Shown in pieces: positions 27,425 to 36,543 of a stretch of DNA of 64,000 nt (its first letter is position 1; each line of letters begins with the position of its first letter). Made by a program: the position numbers and the translations under genes. The stretch is from the NCBI GenBank assembly GCA_040403075.1, contig JBBALJ010000004.1, positions 12,877 through 76,876 of the forward strand. The letters are read 5' to 3'. The notes below the pieces were generated by a model. It was given only the letters and a program-made list of their open reading frames with translations, did no database searches and was not told where the DNA came from. This stretch comes from RGVD01 sp040403075 (GTDB lineage: Bacteria > Bacteroidota > Bacteroidia > UKL13-3).

Positions 27425-28750
27425 TTATTTATTTATGGATGACTTTTTCAAAAATATATTTTTACAAGTATTCAGATCTTCCATTATTTCCAATCTTGCC
27501 TTCAAAACGTTAGACACTAATTCAGCACTTCTAAAAGAATGAAGTATTAACTTAATCTGCATTTTTGATTCTATAAATGCATACCAATAGTAATATGCAA
27601 AAAAGCCTAATGGAGCAATGCTTAGTGAATAAGCTATGGTTAACCAGGTATCTTTAAACCAAAAGTGAATCAAACAAATTTGACAACTATAAAATAGTAC
27701 AAAGGTAAATATTCCTAATACCATAGCAACTGATCCTCTAAGGTCTTTGTCTTTAAGTCTATTTGCTACTATGGCCGGTATTTCATATGGTAGAAAGTTA
27801 TTAATTAGTCCGAATAGATAGAAAGGCAGGCCAATTAGCAATTGAACGAACAATAAAATATGCTTTGCACTCAATCGAATATTTTTTCTATTTATAACAA
27901 CATCTTCTATCCCAATTTCTTTTAGTTTTTCAAAATACTTTTCCATCTTCTCAGATATTTGATTAACTCGTTCTGGCTCGATTTTATCAAAGTAATTTAT
28001 AGCTTTAGCGATGTTATGAGTCAATTCATAATTGGTGTTAAAGCTTCTTTCATCTGGTTCTTGTTGCAATAGCGTTTCAATTTTTCTTGCTAATTCATCG
28101 TGTACCTTGTTTTCTATTGAAATGGTATTTGCTTCTAATTTTTTGCGAATCGTTTCAGTTATTTCGTCAGCAGGATTATTGAATTTATTTAAGTATTCTA
28201 TAACATTCAATGGCTCTTCAATATTGATTAATACGTCTTTATTAAATTTATGTTGGTTTTCATAATTTAAGCCAATTATTGATATCTTAACGCCAAGTGT
28301 TTTGTTATTTCTTTGTTCGGCACCTATCGCAATTCTGGCTGCTCCCGACTTTATGGGTTGTAATTTTCGTTGAGATGAATTGCTAACTCCTTCCGGAAAA
28401 ATTAGGATGGCACCATCATTTTCAAGATGTTCAAAACACTTTTTAAAAGTATTTGTATTCTTTCCCAATTGACTTGGGTCATCTTGCTGTCTGTGTATAG
28501 GTATAAGCCCTAAGTAGGGTAATAATTTAGCAGCTAATTTGTTAGTGAAAATACTTCCTTTTGCTAAGAAGGATACCTTTCTATCAATGCTAGCAGCTAT
28601 CAATATGGGGTCCATAAACATGCTAGGATGATTAACAACTATTATTAATGGTCCTTCTTTTGGAATAAGGTTTTTGTGGTTAATATATATGGTACGAAAG
28701 AAAATGCGAACCGTTCCTATCAAAAGTAATTTTAAAATTCTATACAACAT
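27425..28750 (-). CDS. PlsC-type glycerolipid acyltransferase
   Basis: A 441-residue membrane enzyme likely to acylate glycerol-3-phosphate or lysophosphatidate. The N-terminal region has the acyltransferase blocks VVNHPSMFMDP (His and Asp five residues apart, a variant of the HX4D box that I recall from Bacteroidota relatives), GLIPIHRQ, FPEGVSNSSQRKLQPIKSGAA. The C-terminal part holds three to four membrane helices (about 305-400) joined to the domain by a charged helical linker (200-300). Located 19 nt upstream of the cyclase gene, so the two could be co-transcribed. Substrate not defined. Confidence 0.8.
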   Translation of the reverse strand: MLYRILKLLLIGTVRIFFRTIYINHKNLIPKEGPLIIVVNHPSMFMDPILIAASIDRKVSFLAKGSIFTNKLAAKLLPYLGLIPIHRQQDDPSQLGKNTNTFKKCFEHLENDGAILIFPEGVSNSSQRKLQPIKSGAARIAIGAEQRNNKTLGVKISIIGLNYENQHKFNKDVLINIEEPLNVIEYLNKFNNPADEITETIRKKLEANTISIENKVHDELARKIETLLQQEPDERSFNTNYELTHNIAKAINYFDKIEPERVNQISEKMEKYFEKLKEIGIEDVVINRKNIRLSAKHILLFVQLLIGLPFYLFGLINNFLPYEIPAIVANRLKDKDLRGSVAMVLGIFTFVLFYSCQICLIHFWFKDTWLTIAYSLSIAPLGFFAYYYWYAFIESKMQIKLILHSFRSAELVSNVLKARLEIMEDLNTCKNIFLKKSSINK

Positions 28751-28812
28751 CTTAGGTGTTTTATTTGTTTTACAAGGTATTAAAAATGAGATACAGAATT
28801 GTTAATCTCAAA

Positions 28813-29052
28813 CTACCCCTGCTTGACAGAATCTTCTTTTGGTCCTCTTAAATGAATAACTAAACCATTTAGAAAATTTCTTAAAATTTGATCACCACAT
28901 GGTTTGTAATTTGGATGATCTTCCTTTCTAAAAAAAGCACCTAATTCGCTCTCGGTAACTTTAAAATCTACGAGTTTCAATATCTCTATGATATCTGTAT
29001 TCTTTAATTGAAGGGCCACCCTCAATTTCTTCAATATGTCGTTATTACTCAT
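28813..29052 (-). CDS. DUF1456 (YehS-like) small protein, single repeat
   Basis: A 79-residue protein with the DUF1456 signature: MSNNDILKKLRVALQL, then FRKEDHPNY, and LRNFLNGLVIHLRG. E. coli YehS and many relatives contain two tandem copies (about 156 residues); only one is present here and the open frame stops cleanly after it, with no trace of a second copy downstream. The function of the family is unknown. It lies between the T9SS repeat protein (8 nt away) and the acyltransferase (62 nt). Confidence 0.82.
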   Translation of the reverse strand: MSNNDILKKLRVALQLKNTDIIEILKLVDFKVTESELGAFFRKEDHPNYKPCGDQILRNFLNGLVIHLRGPKEDSVKQG

Positions 29053-29060
29053 CTTTATTT

Positions 29061-30242
29061 CTATTTTTCTAGAAAAATTCTTGAACTTGATTTTGTCCCA
29101 TCTTCAAGGATAGTAGAAATCAAATAAACACCCGCGTCTAAATTATTTAAATCAAGAACTAAGTTATTCTCTAAAATATTTCCATCTTTTTGTATCAGTA
29201 TTTTCCCTTCTAGATTGTATATTCTAGTTGTAACAATTTTTTTGTTCTCTGTCTGTAAATAAAGTTTTCCTCTACTTGGATTTGGATAGATAAGTATGTT
29301 TTGCTTCGCTTCTAATTCTTTAATAAATGTTGCAAACGGACCTGAATAATAAAATGTCGATTTGAGATTGTTTACCCAATTTCCTAATGTGTATTTCTGA
29401 TTTAATGATCCTGTGACTTTATGTTTAAATCTGCTACTTGAATTATATCCCCAAATTTCTGATATAGCATATGAATTATCATAGCTGAAATTTGTTTTAT
29501 CAGTATTTTCCCATTGTCCGCTTGTTTTATTCCATGCGTATTTAATGTTCATATACATATTTCCATCATTATCATAGCTATATTCCCATTTATAGGTATT
29601 ATCCATTTGGCTTGTATTTGAATTCCAAGTGTATTGATACTCTATGGTGTTGATATTTTGCGAATCAAAAATGAAATTATGTTCTCCATATTTGTCCCAA
29701 ACATTTGTTGAGGGATTCCATTGAGATTGGCTATTAACAATTAGGTTGCCATTATTGTCGTAGTTATAATCTTCTTTAAAATAATTCTCCCATTGGTTAG
29801 AATTTGCATTCCATTTGTACTCCATTTTTTGAGTATTCCTTGAGTTGTTATCATAGATAAATTCATCCTTATAATAGTTTTCCCACTGATTGGTTGTTAA
29901 ATTCCAATTGAAGCGAATTTGTAATGAGTTGTTGTTTTTATCATCATAACTGTACACATATTTTGAATTATTTGTCCAGTCTTTTGTAGTGGTATTGTAG
30001 AGTAAAAAAATAGCTAGTGTGATGTTACCCTTGTTGTCGTAGGTATATATTTGTTTGTAATACGGCCCATAACTGCTGGTGGTTGCATCATACTTTTCGT
30101 AAAATATGCTATCACCTTTTAGTCTTGCTTGTTGTTTATATAATTTGTTTTGGGCATTCCCATAGGAGCATACCAATAGAATAATTGATAACAATGCAAA
30201 GTAGATTTTTGATGTTTTCATGCCATTTATCTTTGTTATCAA
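29061..30242 (-). CDS. Secreted YD-like repeat protein with type IX secretion signal
   Basis: A 393-residue exported protein. A signal peptide near residues 8-30 (KIYFALLSIILLVCSYGNAQ) leads into about eight copies of a 33-35-residue repeat with consensus W(N)xxTxQWEN-(Y/F)xKxxxxYDNNGN, for example NLTTNQWENYYKDEFIYDNN and NANSNQWENYFKEDYNYDNN. The last about 75 residues form a T9SS type A sorting domain (IYPNPSRGKLYLQ, VYLISTILEDGT, RIFLEK). It should cross the outer membrane by the Por system and be attached or released. Role of the repeats unknown; carbohydrate or surface binding is a guess. Confidence 0.82.
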   Translation of the reverse strand: MITKINGMKTSKIYFALLSIILLVCSYGNAQNKLYKQQARLKGDSIFYEKYDATTSSYGPYYKQIYTYDNKGNITLAIFLLYNTTTKDWTNNSKYVYSYDDKNNNSLQIRFNWNLTTNQWENYYKDEFIYDNNSRNTQKMEYKWNANSNQWENYFKEDYNYDNNGNLIVNSQSQWNPSTNVWDKYGEHNFIFDSQNINTIEYQYTWNSNTSQMDNTYKWEYSYDNDGNMYMNIKYAWNKTSGQWENTDKTNFSYDNSYAISEIWGYNSSSRFKHKVTGSLNQKYTLGNWVNNLKSTFYYSGPFATFIKELEAKQNILIYPNPSRGKLYLQTENKKIVTTRIYNLEGKILIQKDGNILENNLVLDLNNLDAGVYLISTILEDGTKSSSRIFLEK

Positions 30243-30311
30243 AATTAGATAAAATCATTCAAACTTCTATATGCAAATTGATTGTCCTTTATATAGTATG
30301 AAAGAGAATGA

Positions 30312-31637
30312 TTAATTTCGTCTCAACCAATCTGCGACATCTTTGCTTAAGTAGTCAGGGATATTTCCTTTTTTGTAATATTCATAATATTCTGAAGGGG
30401 TTTCACCTTCCATCATAATGTGATTTAGTTTTGGATACAATAGAAAAGAGACGTTTTTAGTTCGCTTTAATTTCTTCTTCCAAATCTCATAATTCTTCAT
30501 CCCTGTTTGATAATCTCTACCAAATTGAGCAATAAGTATAGGTATGTTTAATGTTTGGGTCGTTTCAATATGATTGAAGCTATTCATCCAAATCCAATAT
30601 TCAGGGCTTACCATAAATGGCATTGAGTCTCTAGGCGTATTTTCGTCAAACTTGCCATTTAATGCGAACTTCGCATGCCTTGTTTGTTCGTTATACATGG
30701 GAGCCTTTTCAGGAGTCATTACTTTAAGATAGTTATATTGTTCAATCATATTGGCAAGTGTATTCATTGAGTGGGAACCAAGTAAAATTACCCCTTTAAT
30801 ATCAGTAGAATTTTTTGCAACATATGATGCTATTAAACCACCTTGACCATGTCCTATCAAGTAAATTCTACTAGTATCAATGTCTGATCTAGTTTTCATT
30901 TGCTTAATTATTTTATGTAAATCAAATATATATTCTTCTTCAGGGGTGAATCTTCTTTTAAGGTTATAAAAACTCATAAGACTTAAATTATATTCTACCG
31001 ATCTTTTGTCGTATCTCAATACTGAAAATCCTTGTTGGGATAGCATATATGCCAAATCCTTGTATGGTTTGTTTGGTTCATAGTCAAAATCTTTATCTGT
31101 AGGACCACTCTCTCCAATTATTATTACTAATGGTGCTTTTATTTTTGATTTTGGCAGGGTCAAACATGCCTTAAGTGCAAGACTATCATAACCAACTTTT
31201 AGTTTTATTTCTTTAACTTTATTTAAATCAAAACTTAATGGGGGGGTGTATGTTTTGGTAGTTGCCATAAAACCAATATTTGTAATCTTATTACCCATAT
31301 CCGTATAGATATTTAAAATATAGTTGAGGTATTGAAGCTTTAATTCAATTTGGTAATATTGGTAAATTCCATAATTGCTAGAATCTATCTCATATTCAAT
31401 ATATCTGTGTGAGACATATTGACCGTATTTACCAGTTACTTCTGTCCATACATGTATGATTGGCGAAATATCTTTTAAGTATACCTTATAATCAGGGTGA
31501 CATTTTTTAAACACTTCTTCAAAGCTACTGTCTTTTAAATTTTTTATAACCCCATCAACGAATTCAAAATTTTGAGACGAGAGTGATAAACTAAAAAATA
31601 GGGATATGAAAAGTAATTTGCCTTTTATAAAATTCAT
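30312..31637 (-). CDS. Exported alpha/beta hydrolase-fold protein lacking the nucleophile serine
   Basis: A 441-residue protein with a signal peptide (1-21), a DUF3887-like N-terminal domain (about 25-130) and an alpha/beta hydrolase domain (about 145-441). Hydrolase landmarks are VIIIGESGPTDKD (oxyanion region), LRYDKRSV, FGRDYQ (acid residue) and PKLNHIM (His). The nucleophile elbow, normally GHSxGG, reads GHGQGG: residue 264 is Gly, encoded by GGT (plus-strand 30846-30848 ACC). One base would restore Ser (AGT). Either the protein is a non-catalytic homologue or this is a sequence error. Genes either side do not suggest a substrate. Confidence 0.8.
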   Translation of the reverse strand: MNFIKGKLLFISLFFSLSLSSQNFEFVDGVIKNLKDSSFEEVFKKCHPDYKVYLKDISPIIHVWTEVTGKYGQYVSHRYIEYEIDSSNYGIYQYYQIELKLQYLNYILNIYTDMGNKITNIGFMATTKTYTPPLSFDLNKVKEIKLKVGYDSLALKACLTLPKSKIKAPLVIIIGESGPTDKDFDYEPNKPYKDLAYMLSQQGFSVLRYDKRSVEYNLSLMSFYNLKRRFTPEEEYIFDLHKIIKQMKTRSDIDTSRIYLIGHGQGGLIASYVAKNSTDIKGVILLGSHSMNTLANMIEQYNYLKVMTPEKAPMYNEQTRHAKFALNGKFDENTPRDSMPFMVSPEYWIWMNSFNHIETTQTLNIPILIAQFGRDYQTGMKNYEIWKKKLKRTKNVSFLLYPKLNHIMMEGETPSEYYEYYKKGNIPDYLSKDVADWLRRN

Positions 31638-31682
31638 GCAGTAAAGATAATCTACTACTGAAAATAAATGCTTAATAAAATC

Positions 31683-32450
31683 TTAAAGTGTATTGTTTAA
31701 TAAATCTAAGGCAACTGCCTTTCTGTATAACTTGGTGTTAAATGCATCATATTTAATAATGTCTGCATGCTTAATGTTGTGCAAATCGCTCCCTACAAAA
31801 TTAATTAATTTGTTCTCAATTAAGTATTCAACCGATTTTTCAACTTGTTTTGAATAATATCCCACCATTGATAGGATATTAGCCTGAAGCAATATGCCTC
31901 TATCAGCGATATCTTCAAAATCCTTATTTTTGGTATTATAATAGAGGTATCTTTCTGGATGCGCTAACACGGGTTTGTATCCAGCCATAAAAAGTTCAAA
32001 AGTTACTTTTTTGAAATTTCGAGGCTCACTCATAAAAGGAAGTTCAATTAATATATAATTATTGCTGCCACCAAAAGTCAAAAGCGTCTCATTGTTCTTT
32101 ATTTTGTCCTCTAATCCTTCATCCACCATATATTCCGCTGCCGCTTCAAATTGAATTTGAATACATCTTTCAGCTAAACCTTTTCGTATCTCCTCTACTT
32201 TTGGCAAAACATTTTCAGGCCCATTTTTGTAATAATCACTCATTATATGTGGTGTGGTGATCACTTTTTCATAGCCCATTTCAGAGTATTTTTTTAATAC
32301 ATCTAATGTGTGTTCGAGGGTTTGTGATCCATCATCCACCCCATGTATAAGGTGTGAATGAAATTCAACCTTAATGGGGTTTGTAAATGGATCAGACATT
32401 TTAATATCCGACCCATCTTTCTTATTAAATATTTTTGAAAATATACTCAA
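31683..32450 (-). CDS. CpsB/YwqE-type tyrosine-protein phosphatase (PHP fold)
   Basis: A 255-residue metal-dependent phosphatase of the PHP superfamily that dephosphorylates the tyrosine kinases (Wzc type) controlling capsule or exopolysaccharide export. Metal ligands are visible in order: EFHSHLIHGVDDGS (residues about 28-41), ITTPHIM, LAHPERYLYY and GSDLHNIKH. Last gene of the minus-strand sugar-nucleotide operon, 1 nt after the SIS gene. The cognate kinase is not in this window. Confidence 0.88.
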   Translation of the reverse strand: MSIFSKIFNKKDGSDIKMSDPFTNPIKVEFHSHLIHGVDDGSQTLEHTLDVLKKYSEMGYEKVITTPHIMSDYYKNGPENVLPKVEEIRKGLAERCIQIQFEAAAEYMVDEGLEDKIKNNETLLTFGGSNNYILIELPFMSEPRNFKKVTFELFMAGYKPVLAHPERYLYYNTKNKDFEDIADRGILLQANILSMVGYYSKQVEKSVEYLIENKLINFVGSDLHNIKHADIIKYDAFNTKLYRKAVALDLLNNTL

Positions 32451-32451
32451 T

Positions 32452-33429
32452 TTAAATTTGCTCCAAATATCCTTTAAGTTCCATAATATTTGGAACGTTT
32501 AATGAATCAACTTTACGATAATCTGCAACATAAATACTTAACCAATCTAAACGATGAATTACTTCATAAACACTAGTTAAATCAAATTCACTGATAGACA
32601 TATTAATTACCTTATGATTTTCAACTTGAAGCAAGTTAGATAAAAACTCGAAACGCGCACTTGTTCTTTCGTTCTTGCCTGAATCTATACAAAAGAAAAT
32701 AGAAGGCAGAACGCCATAATAACTCTCAATTACATTATGATTTGCTTCTGGTAGCACATGAGTAAAACTTTCATGTTTTGCATTCTCTTGAATTTGTTGG
32801 GCGAATCTTATTCCTACTGCTTCAAAATACCCATCTGTTATAACAATAAATTTATTGTTAATTTTCGATTTGATGCTTTCAAACATTTTGTTTGCATCAT
32901 TTTCGTATGGGGTAGTGTCTGCAACATTTGCAATAATATCTTTAAGTTCAGTAGTTATGTCTTTCTTAATGAATTCAGCAAAAATCAAATTCATATAGGT
33001 TAGTGAAAAACCCAAAGCCATTCTTGGCTGAAATCCGCCTTCTAAGTGATAAGTTTTAATATTGTTTTCGGCAGCTAAGGCACCTAGTTTACCACCACCT
33101 GTAAGTATAATCATATCACACCCACGTTCTTTAACATGACCGAACATGGTTAATGTTTCTTCGGTGTTTCCGCTATATGAGCCTAAAATAACCAATGTGT
33201 TTTTGTTTACGTATCCAGGTAAAGTATAGTCAGCAATACACTCAATCGGCACAGGAAATGAATCGGTAAAAATGTTTTTTACCAATCTTCCGCCAATACC
33301 ACTTCCGCCAAGTCCTCCTATCATTACACTGGTATATTTACTAATATCTATGCCATGAGAAGAATAATTGGTCAAGGCATAATTTATTTGATAACTAAAT
33401 TTTTTAAGTGCTTCGTGTTGTGGGTTCAT
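32452..33429 (-). CDS. SIS-domain phosphoglucose/phosphomannose isomerase
   Basis: A 325-residue bifunctional isomerase converting glucose-6-P or mannose-6-P to fructose-6-P. The N-terminal SIS domain begins VMIGGLGGSGIGGRLVKNI, followed by LGSYSGNTEETLTMF, and the C-terminal SIS domain has VLPEANHNVIESY, the catalytic Glu and His of the archaeal-type PGI/PMI family. Position between rfbA and cpsB in a nucleotide-sugar operon supports mannose or glucose activation for polysaccharide. It is unrelated to the classical Pgi. Confidence 0.85.
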   Translation of the reverse strand: MNPQHEALKKFSYQINYALTNYSSHGIDISKYTSVMIGGLGGSGIGGRLVKNIFTDSFPVPIECIADYTLPGYVNKNTLVILGSYSGNTEETLTMFGHVKERGCDMIILTGGGKLGALAAENNIKTYHLEGGFQPRMALGFSLTYMNLIFAEFIKKDITTELKDIIANVADTTPYENDANKMFESIKSKINNKFIVITDGYFEAVGIRFAQQIQENAKHESFTHVLPEANHNVIESYYGVLPSIFFCIDSGKNERTSARFEFLSNLLQVENHKVINMSISEFDLTSVYEVIHRLDWLSIYVADYRKVDSLNVPNIMELKGYLEQI

Positions 33430-33449
33430 CTTTATATTTGTATTTATTG

Positions 33450-34310
33450 TTATTTTATTATATTCATTAGGTAGCTTCCATAGCCACTTTTCATTAATTT
33501 TTGAGCCTCCTTTGTTAGTTCTTCTTTACCGATGAAGCCCATTCTGTAGGCAACTTCTTCAATACAACCAATTTTGAGGCCTTGCCTTTCTTCAACAACT
33601 TGAACAAATTGTCCGGCTTGCATGAGTGAGTTGAATGTGCCTGTGTCAAGCCAAGCTGTACCTCTTTGTAGTACACCCACTTTTAATTTGCCTCGCTCCA
33701 AATATACGCGATTGATATCAGTAATTTCTAACTCTCCTCTTGGTGAAGGTTTAATATTCTTTGCTATTTTTACTACTTCGTTATCATAAAAATACAAACC
33801 TGGAACAGCATAATTTGATTTCGGTTGCTCAGGTTTTTCTTCAATGCTTAGGGCATTCATCTCATTATCAAATTCTACAACCCCATATCTTTCAGGGTCA
33901 CTAACGTGATAAGCAAATACAACACCACCATCGGGATTATTATTTGATTGGAGTAGTGTGCTCAGTCCAGAGCTAAAGAAAATATTATCACCTAAAACAA
34001 GCGCAACCTTGTCATTTCCTATAAATTTTTCGCCAATAATAAACGCTTGTGCGAGTCCGTCAGGACTTGGCTGCTCGGCATATTCAAATCTACATCCAAT
34101 TTGAGACCCATCACCCAATAATTTCCTGAAACCGGGTAAATCATGTGGGGTGGAAATAATGAGTATTTCATTTATACCGGCCAACATTAATACTGAAAGT
34201 GGGTAATAAATCATTGGCTTGTCGTAAACAGGCATTAATTGTTTGCTGACTGCAAGTGTCAATGGGTGCAGGCGTGTGCCACTTCCTCCGGCTAGTATGA
34301 TTCCTTTCAT
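33450..34310 (-). CDS. rfbA: Glucose-1-phosphate thymidylyltransferase
   Basis: Makes dTDP-glucose from dTTP and glucose-1-phosphate, the first dedicated step towards dTDP-rhamnose. The 286 residues show the signature LAGGSGTRLHPLTLAVSKQL (residues 5-24), PVYDKPMIYYPLS, LGDNIFF with the metal Asp, and WLDTGTF. It follows rfbB by 13 nt in the same operon. RfbC and RfbD are not in the window, so the final deoxysugar is not fixed. Confidence 0.95.
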   Translation of the reverse strand: MKGIILAGGSGTRLHPLTLAVSKQLMPVYDKPMIYYPLSVLMLAGINEILIISTPHDLPGFRKLLGDGSQIGCRFEYAEQPSPDGLAQAFIIGEKFIGNDKVALVLGDNIFFSSGLSTLLQSNNNPDGGVVFAYHVSDPERYGVVEFDNEMNALSIEEKPEQPKSNYAVPGLYFYDNEVVKIAKNIKPSPRGELEITDINRVYLERGKLKVGVLQRGTAWLDTGTFNSLMQAGQFVQVVEERQGLKIGCIEEVAYRMGFIGKEELTKEAQKLMKSGYGSYLMNIIK

Positions 34311-34323
34311 TTAGTATTTTTAT

Positions 34324-35382
34324 TTATCGTTTGGCATACATTGCTTCATAGTAATTTTGATAATTGCCACTTGTTACTTCATTCATCCAATCCTGGTTTT
34401 CTACATACCAATCAATGGTTTTTTCAATGCCTTCTTCAAATTGAAGGGATGGTTGCCAACCCAATTCCTTCATTATTTTATTTGCGTCAATTGCATATCT
34501 AAGGTCATGTCCAGCGCGATCTGTAACATATGTGATAAGTTTCTCTGATTCTCCTTCAGAGCGGCCAAGTTTCTTATCCATAGCCTTGCAAATTACTTTT
34601 ATTAAGTCAAGATTGGTCCATTCGTTAAATCCACCAATATTGTATGTCTCACCAATTTTACCTTTGTGGAATACATCATCTATTGCTCTAGCATGATCAA
34701 CCACAAAAAGCCAATCTCTTACATTTTCTCCCTTTCCGTATACTGGCAATGGTTTATTATTTCGTATGTTATTTATAAAAAGGGGTACGAGCTTTTCAGG
34801 AAATTGATTTGGACCATAATTATTTGAACAGTTTGACAAAACAATACGAAGTTTGTAAGTATTATGGTAAGCTCTTACAAAATGATCACTACTTGCTTTG
34901 CTTGCGCTATATGGACTCTGTGGGTCATAGGGTGTTGTTTCTAAAAAGAACCCACCATCATGCAAACTTCCATAAACCTCATCCGTTGATACATGATAAA
35001 ATAACCTATCATTTAATTGTTCTTTCCAAGTATTTTTTGCAGCATTAAGTAGATTTACGGTTCCAACTACATTGGTCATAACAAAGTCAATTGGATTTGT
35101 GATGCTTCTATCTACGTGGCTTTCGGCAGCCAAGTGAATTACATCTGTGAATTGATGTTTCTCAAATAATTCATTTATTTGGTTGGCATCAACTATATCA
35201 GCCTTAATAAAAGTGTAATTGGCCGCTTTTTCAATATCTGTGATGTTTTTCAGATTACCTGCATAGGTAAGCTTGTCAAGGTTGTAAATATGATAGTCAG
35301 GGTAATTTTTGACAAACAGTCTAACTACATGAGAACCTATAAATCCGGCACCTCCAGTTATTAATATTTTTTTTTTTGACAT
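34324..35382 (-). CDS. rfbB: dTDP-glucose 4,6-dehydratase
   Basis: NAD-dependent short-chain dehydrogenase (352 residues) converting dTDP-glucose to the 4-keto-6-deoxy sugar. Features are the Rossmann GGAGFIGSHVVRLF (residues 9-22), HLAAESHVDRS, the catalytic STDEVYG with Asp/Glu, and YSASKASSDHFVRAYH containing the Tyr-Lys pair. Third-from-front gene in the operon galE-rfbB-rfbA-SIS-cpsB, with 43 nt separating it from galE. Confidence 0.96.
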   Translation of the reverse strand: MSKKKILITGGAGFIGSHVVRLFVKNYPDYHIYNLDKLTYAGNLKNITDIEKAANYTFIKADIVDANQINELFEKHQFTDVIHLAAESHVDRSITNPIDFVMTNVVGTVNLLNAAKNTWKEQLNDRLFYHVSTDEVYGSLHDGGFFLETTPYDPQSPYSASKASSDHFVRAYHNTYKLRIVLSNCSNNYGPNQFPEKLVPLFINNIRNNKPLPVYGKGENVRDWLFVVDHARAIDDVFHKGKIGETYNIGGFNEWTNLDLIKVICKAMDKKLGRSEGESEKLITYVTDRAGHDLRYAIDANKIMKELGWQPSLQFEEGIEKTIDWYVENQDWMNEVTSGNYQNYYEAMYAKR

Positions 35383-35425
35383 ATGGTTTCTGATAGCATT
35401 CAGTCCAACAAAAGGATGAATAAGA

Positions 35426-36451
35426 CTATTTACTTACATTAATATTTTCTAAATTTTTTTCCCAATCCCATGCTGTTTTCATACAGTTTTCTAGATCTCT
35501 TTCGGTTTTCCAACCTAATTCTTTTTCTGCCTTATCACAGCCAGCATATATTTGGGTAATATCACCACCTCTGCGTGGTCCAATTTTATAGTTAAGTTTA
35601 ACTTGTGAAACGCTTTCAAAGGTGTTAATGACTTCTAAAACTGAACTTCCTTTACCCGTTCCTAAATTAAAAACGCTGAATGCAGATGTGTATTTTTTGT
35701 TGCTTAGGTATTCAACGGCTTTTATGTGGGCTTTAGCCAAATCCACTACATGTATAAAATCTCTTATGCATGTGCCATCTGGGGTATTGTAATCATTACC
35801 AAAAACAGTCAACACCTCTCTTTTGCCAATTGCAGTTTGAGTGATAAAAGGTACTAAATTGTTAGGAACACCCAAAGGTAGTTCTCCAATCAATGCAGAA
35901 TCATGTGCTCCAACTGGATTAAAGTACCTCAAAGAAACCGTTTTTAAATTGCTTGCTTTTGTTTGGTCGAACAGTACTTCCTCACATATTTGTTTTGTAT
36001 TTCCGTATGGCGATTGAGCTAACATGATTGGAGCATCTTCATTTACTGGAGGATTAGCTTCGCCATAAACAGTACACGAGGATGAAAATACAATATTTTC
36101 AATTCCGTTTTCTTGCATGGCTTCCAATAGGTTTACTGTACCTCCCACATTGTTTTCGTAGTATTTGAGGGGTTTTTCTACACTTTCACCTACCGCTTTA
36201 CTTGCCGCAAAATGTATTACAGCATCAATATCTTTATGATTAGAAACAAATGCTTTTAGAGCTTGTTTATCCCTAATATCTAACTTTTCAAATAGTACTT
36301 TTTTACCAGTAATTTTTTCGATGTTTTGTAATACAGAAGGGTGTGAATTGTCGAAATTGTCAATGGCTACAACATCATAACCTGCCATTTGCAACTCAAC
36401 AACTGTGTGTGAGCCAATATATCCTGTTCCTCCTGTAACTAATATTTTCAT
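35426..36451 (-). CDS. galE: UDP-glucose 4-epimerase
   Basis: Interconverts UDP-glucose and UDP-galactose (or the N-acetyl forms). The protein from ATG 36451 is 341 residues and begins MKILVTGGTGYIGSHTVVEL, the standard NAD-binding start. An in-frame ATG 42 nt upstream would add an unrelated leader, so I rejected it. Other features are SSCTVYGEA, the YGNTK pair of the active site, and GTCIRDFIHVVDLAKAH. First gene of the sugar-nucleotide operon. The 90-nt gap before purM presumably holds the promoter. Confidence 0.94.
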   Translation of the reverse strand: MKILVTGGTGYIGSHTVVELQMAGYDVVAIDNFDNSHPSVLQNIEKITGKKVLFEKLDIRDKQALKAFVSNHKDIDAVIHFAASKAVGESVEKPLKYYENNVGGTVNLLEAMQENGIENIVFSSSCTVYGEANPPVNEDAPIMLAQSPYGNTKQICEEVLFDQTKASNLKTVSLRYFNPVGAHDSALIGELPLGVPNNLVPFITQTAIGKREVLTVFGNDYNTPDGTCIRDFIHVVDLAKAHIKAVEYLSNKKYTSAFSVFNLGTGKGSSVLEVINTFESVSQVKLNYKIGPRRGGDITQIYAGCDKAEKELGWKTERDLENCMKTAWDWEKNLENINVSK

Positions 36452-36543
36452 AAGCGGCTTTTCTTTTTTTGATATTCCCTTGGGAAATAACAAATTTTTG
36501 GCAATTTAATGGAATGATTCTAAAAATTATTAGGATTTTTATC

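Noticed and set aside
28620..28660. HX5D instead of HX4D box in the PlsC-type enzyme as a sign of inactivity
   Set aside because: I recall NHPxxxxD variants in Bacteroidota acyltransferases, and all other motifs are intact, so this is probably a family trait.
29061..30242. Regular repeats that could suggest a CRISPR array
   Set aside because: The repeats are in-frame protein repeats of 33-35 residues with coding variation; there are no spacer-like unique segments or cas genes.
36452..36493. Longer galE start (14 extra residues)
   Set aside because: The leader has no family similarity, and the Rossmann start follows the ATG at 36451 directly.
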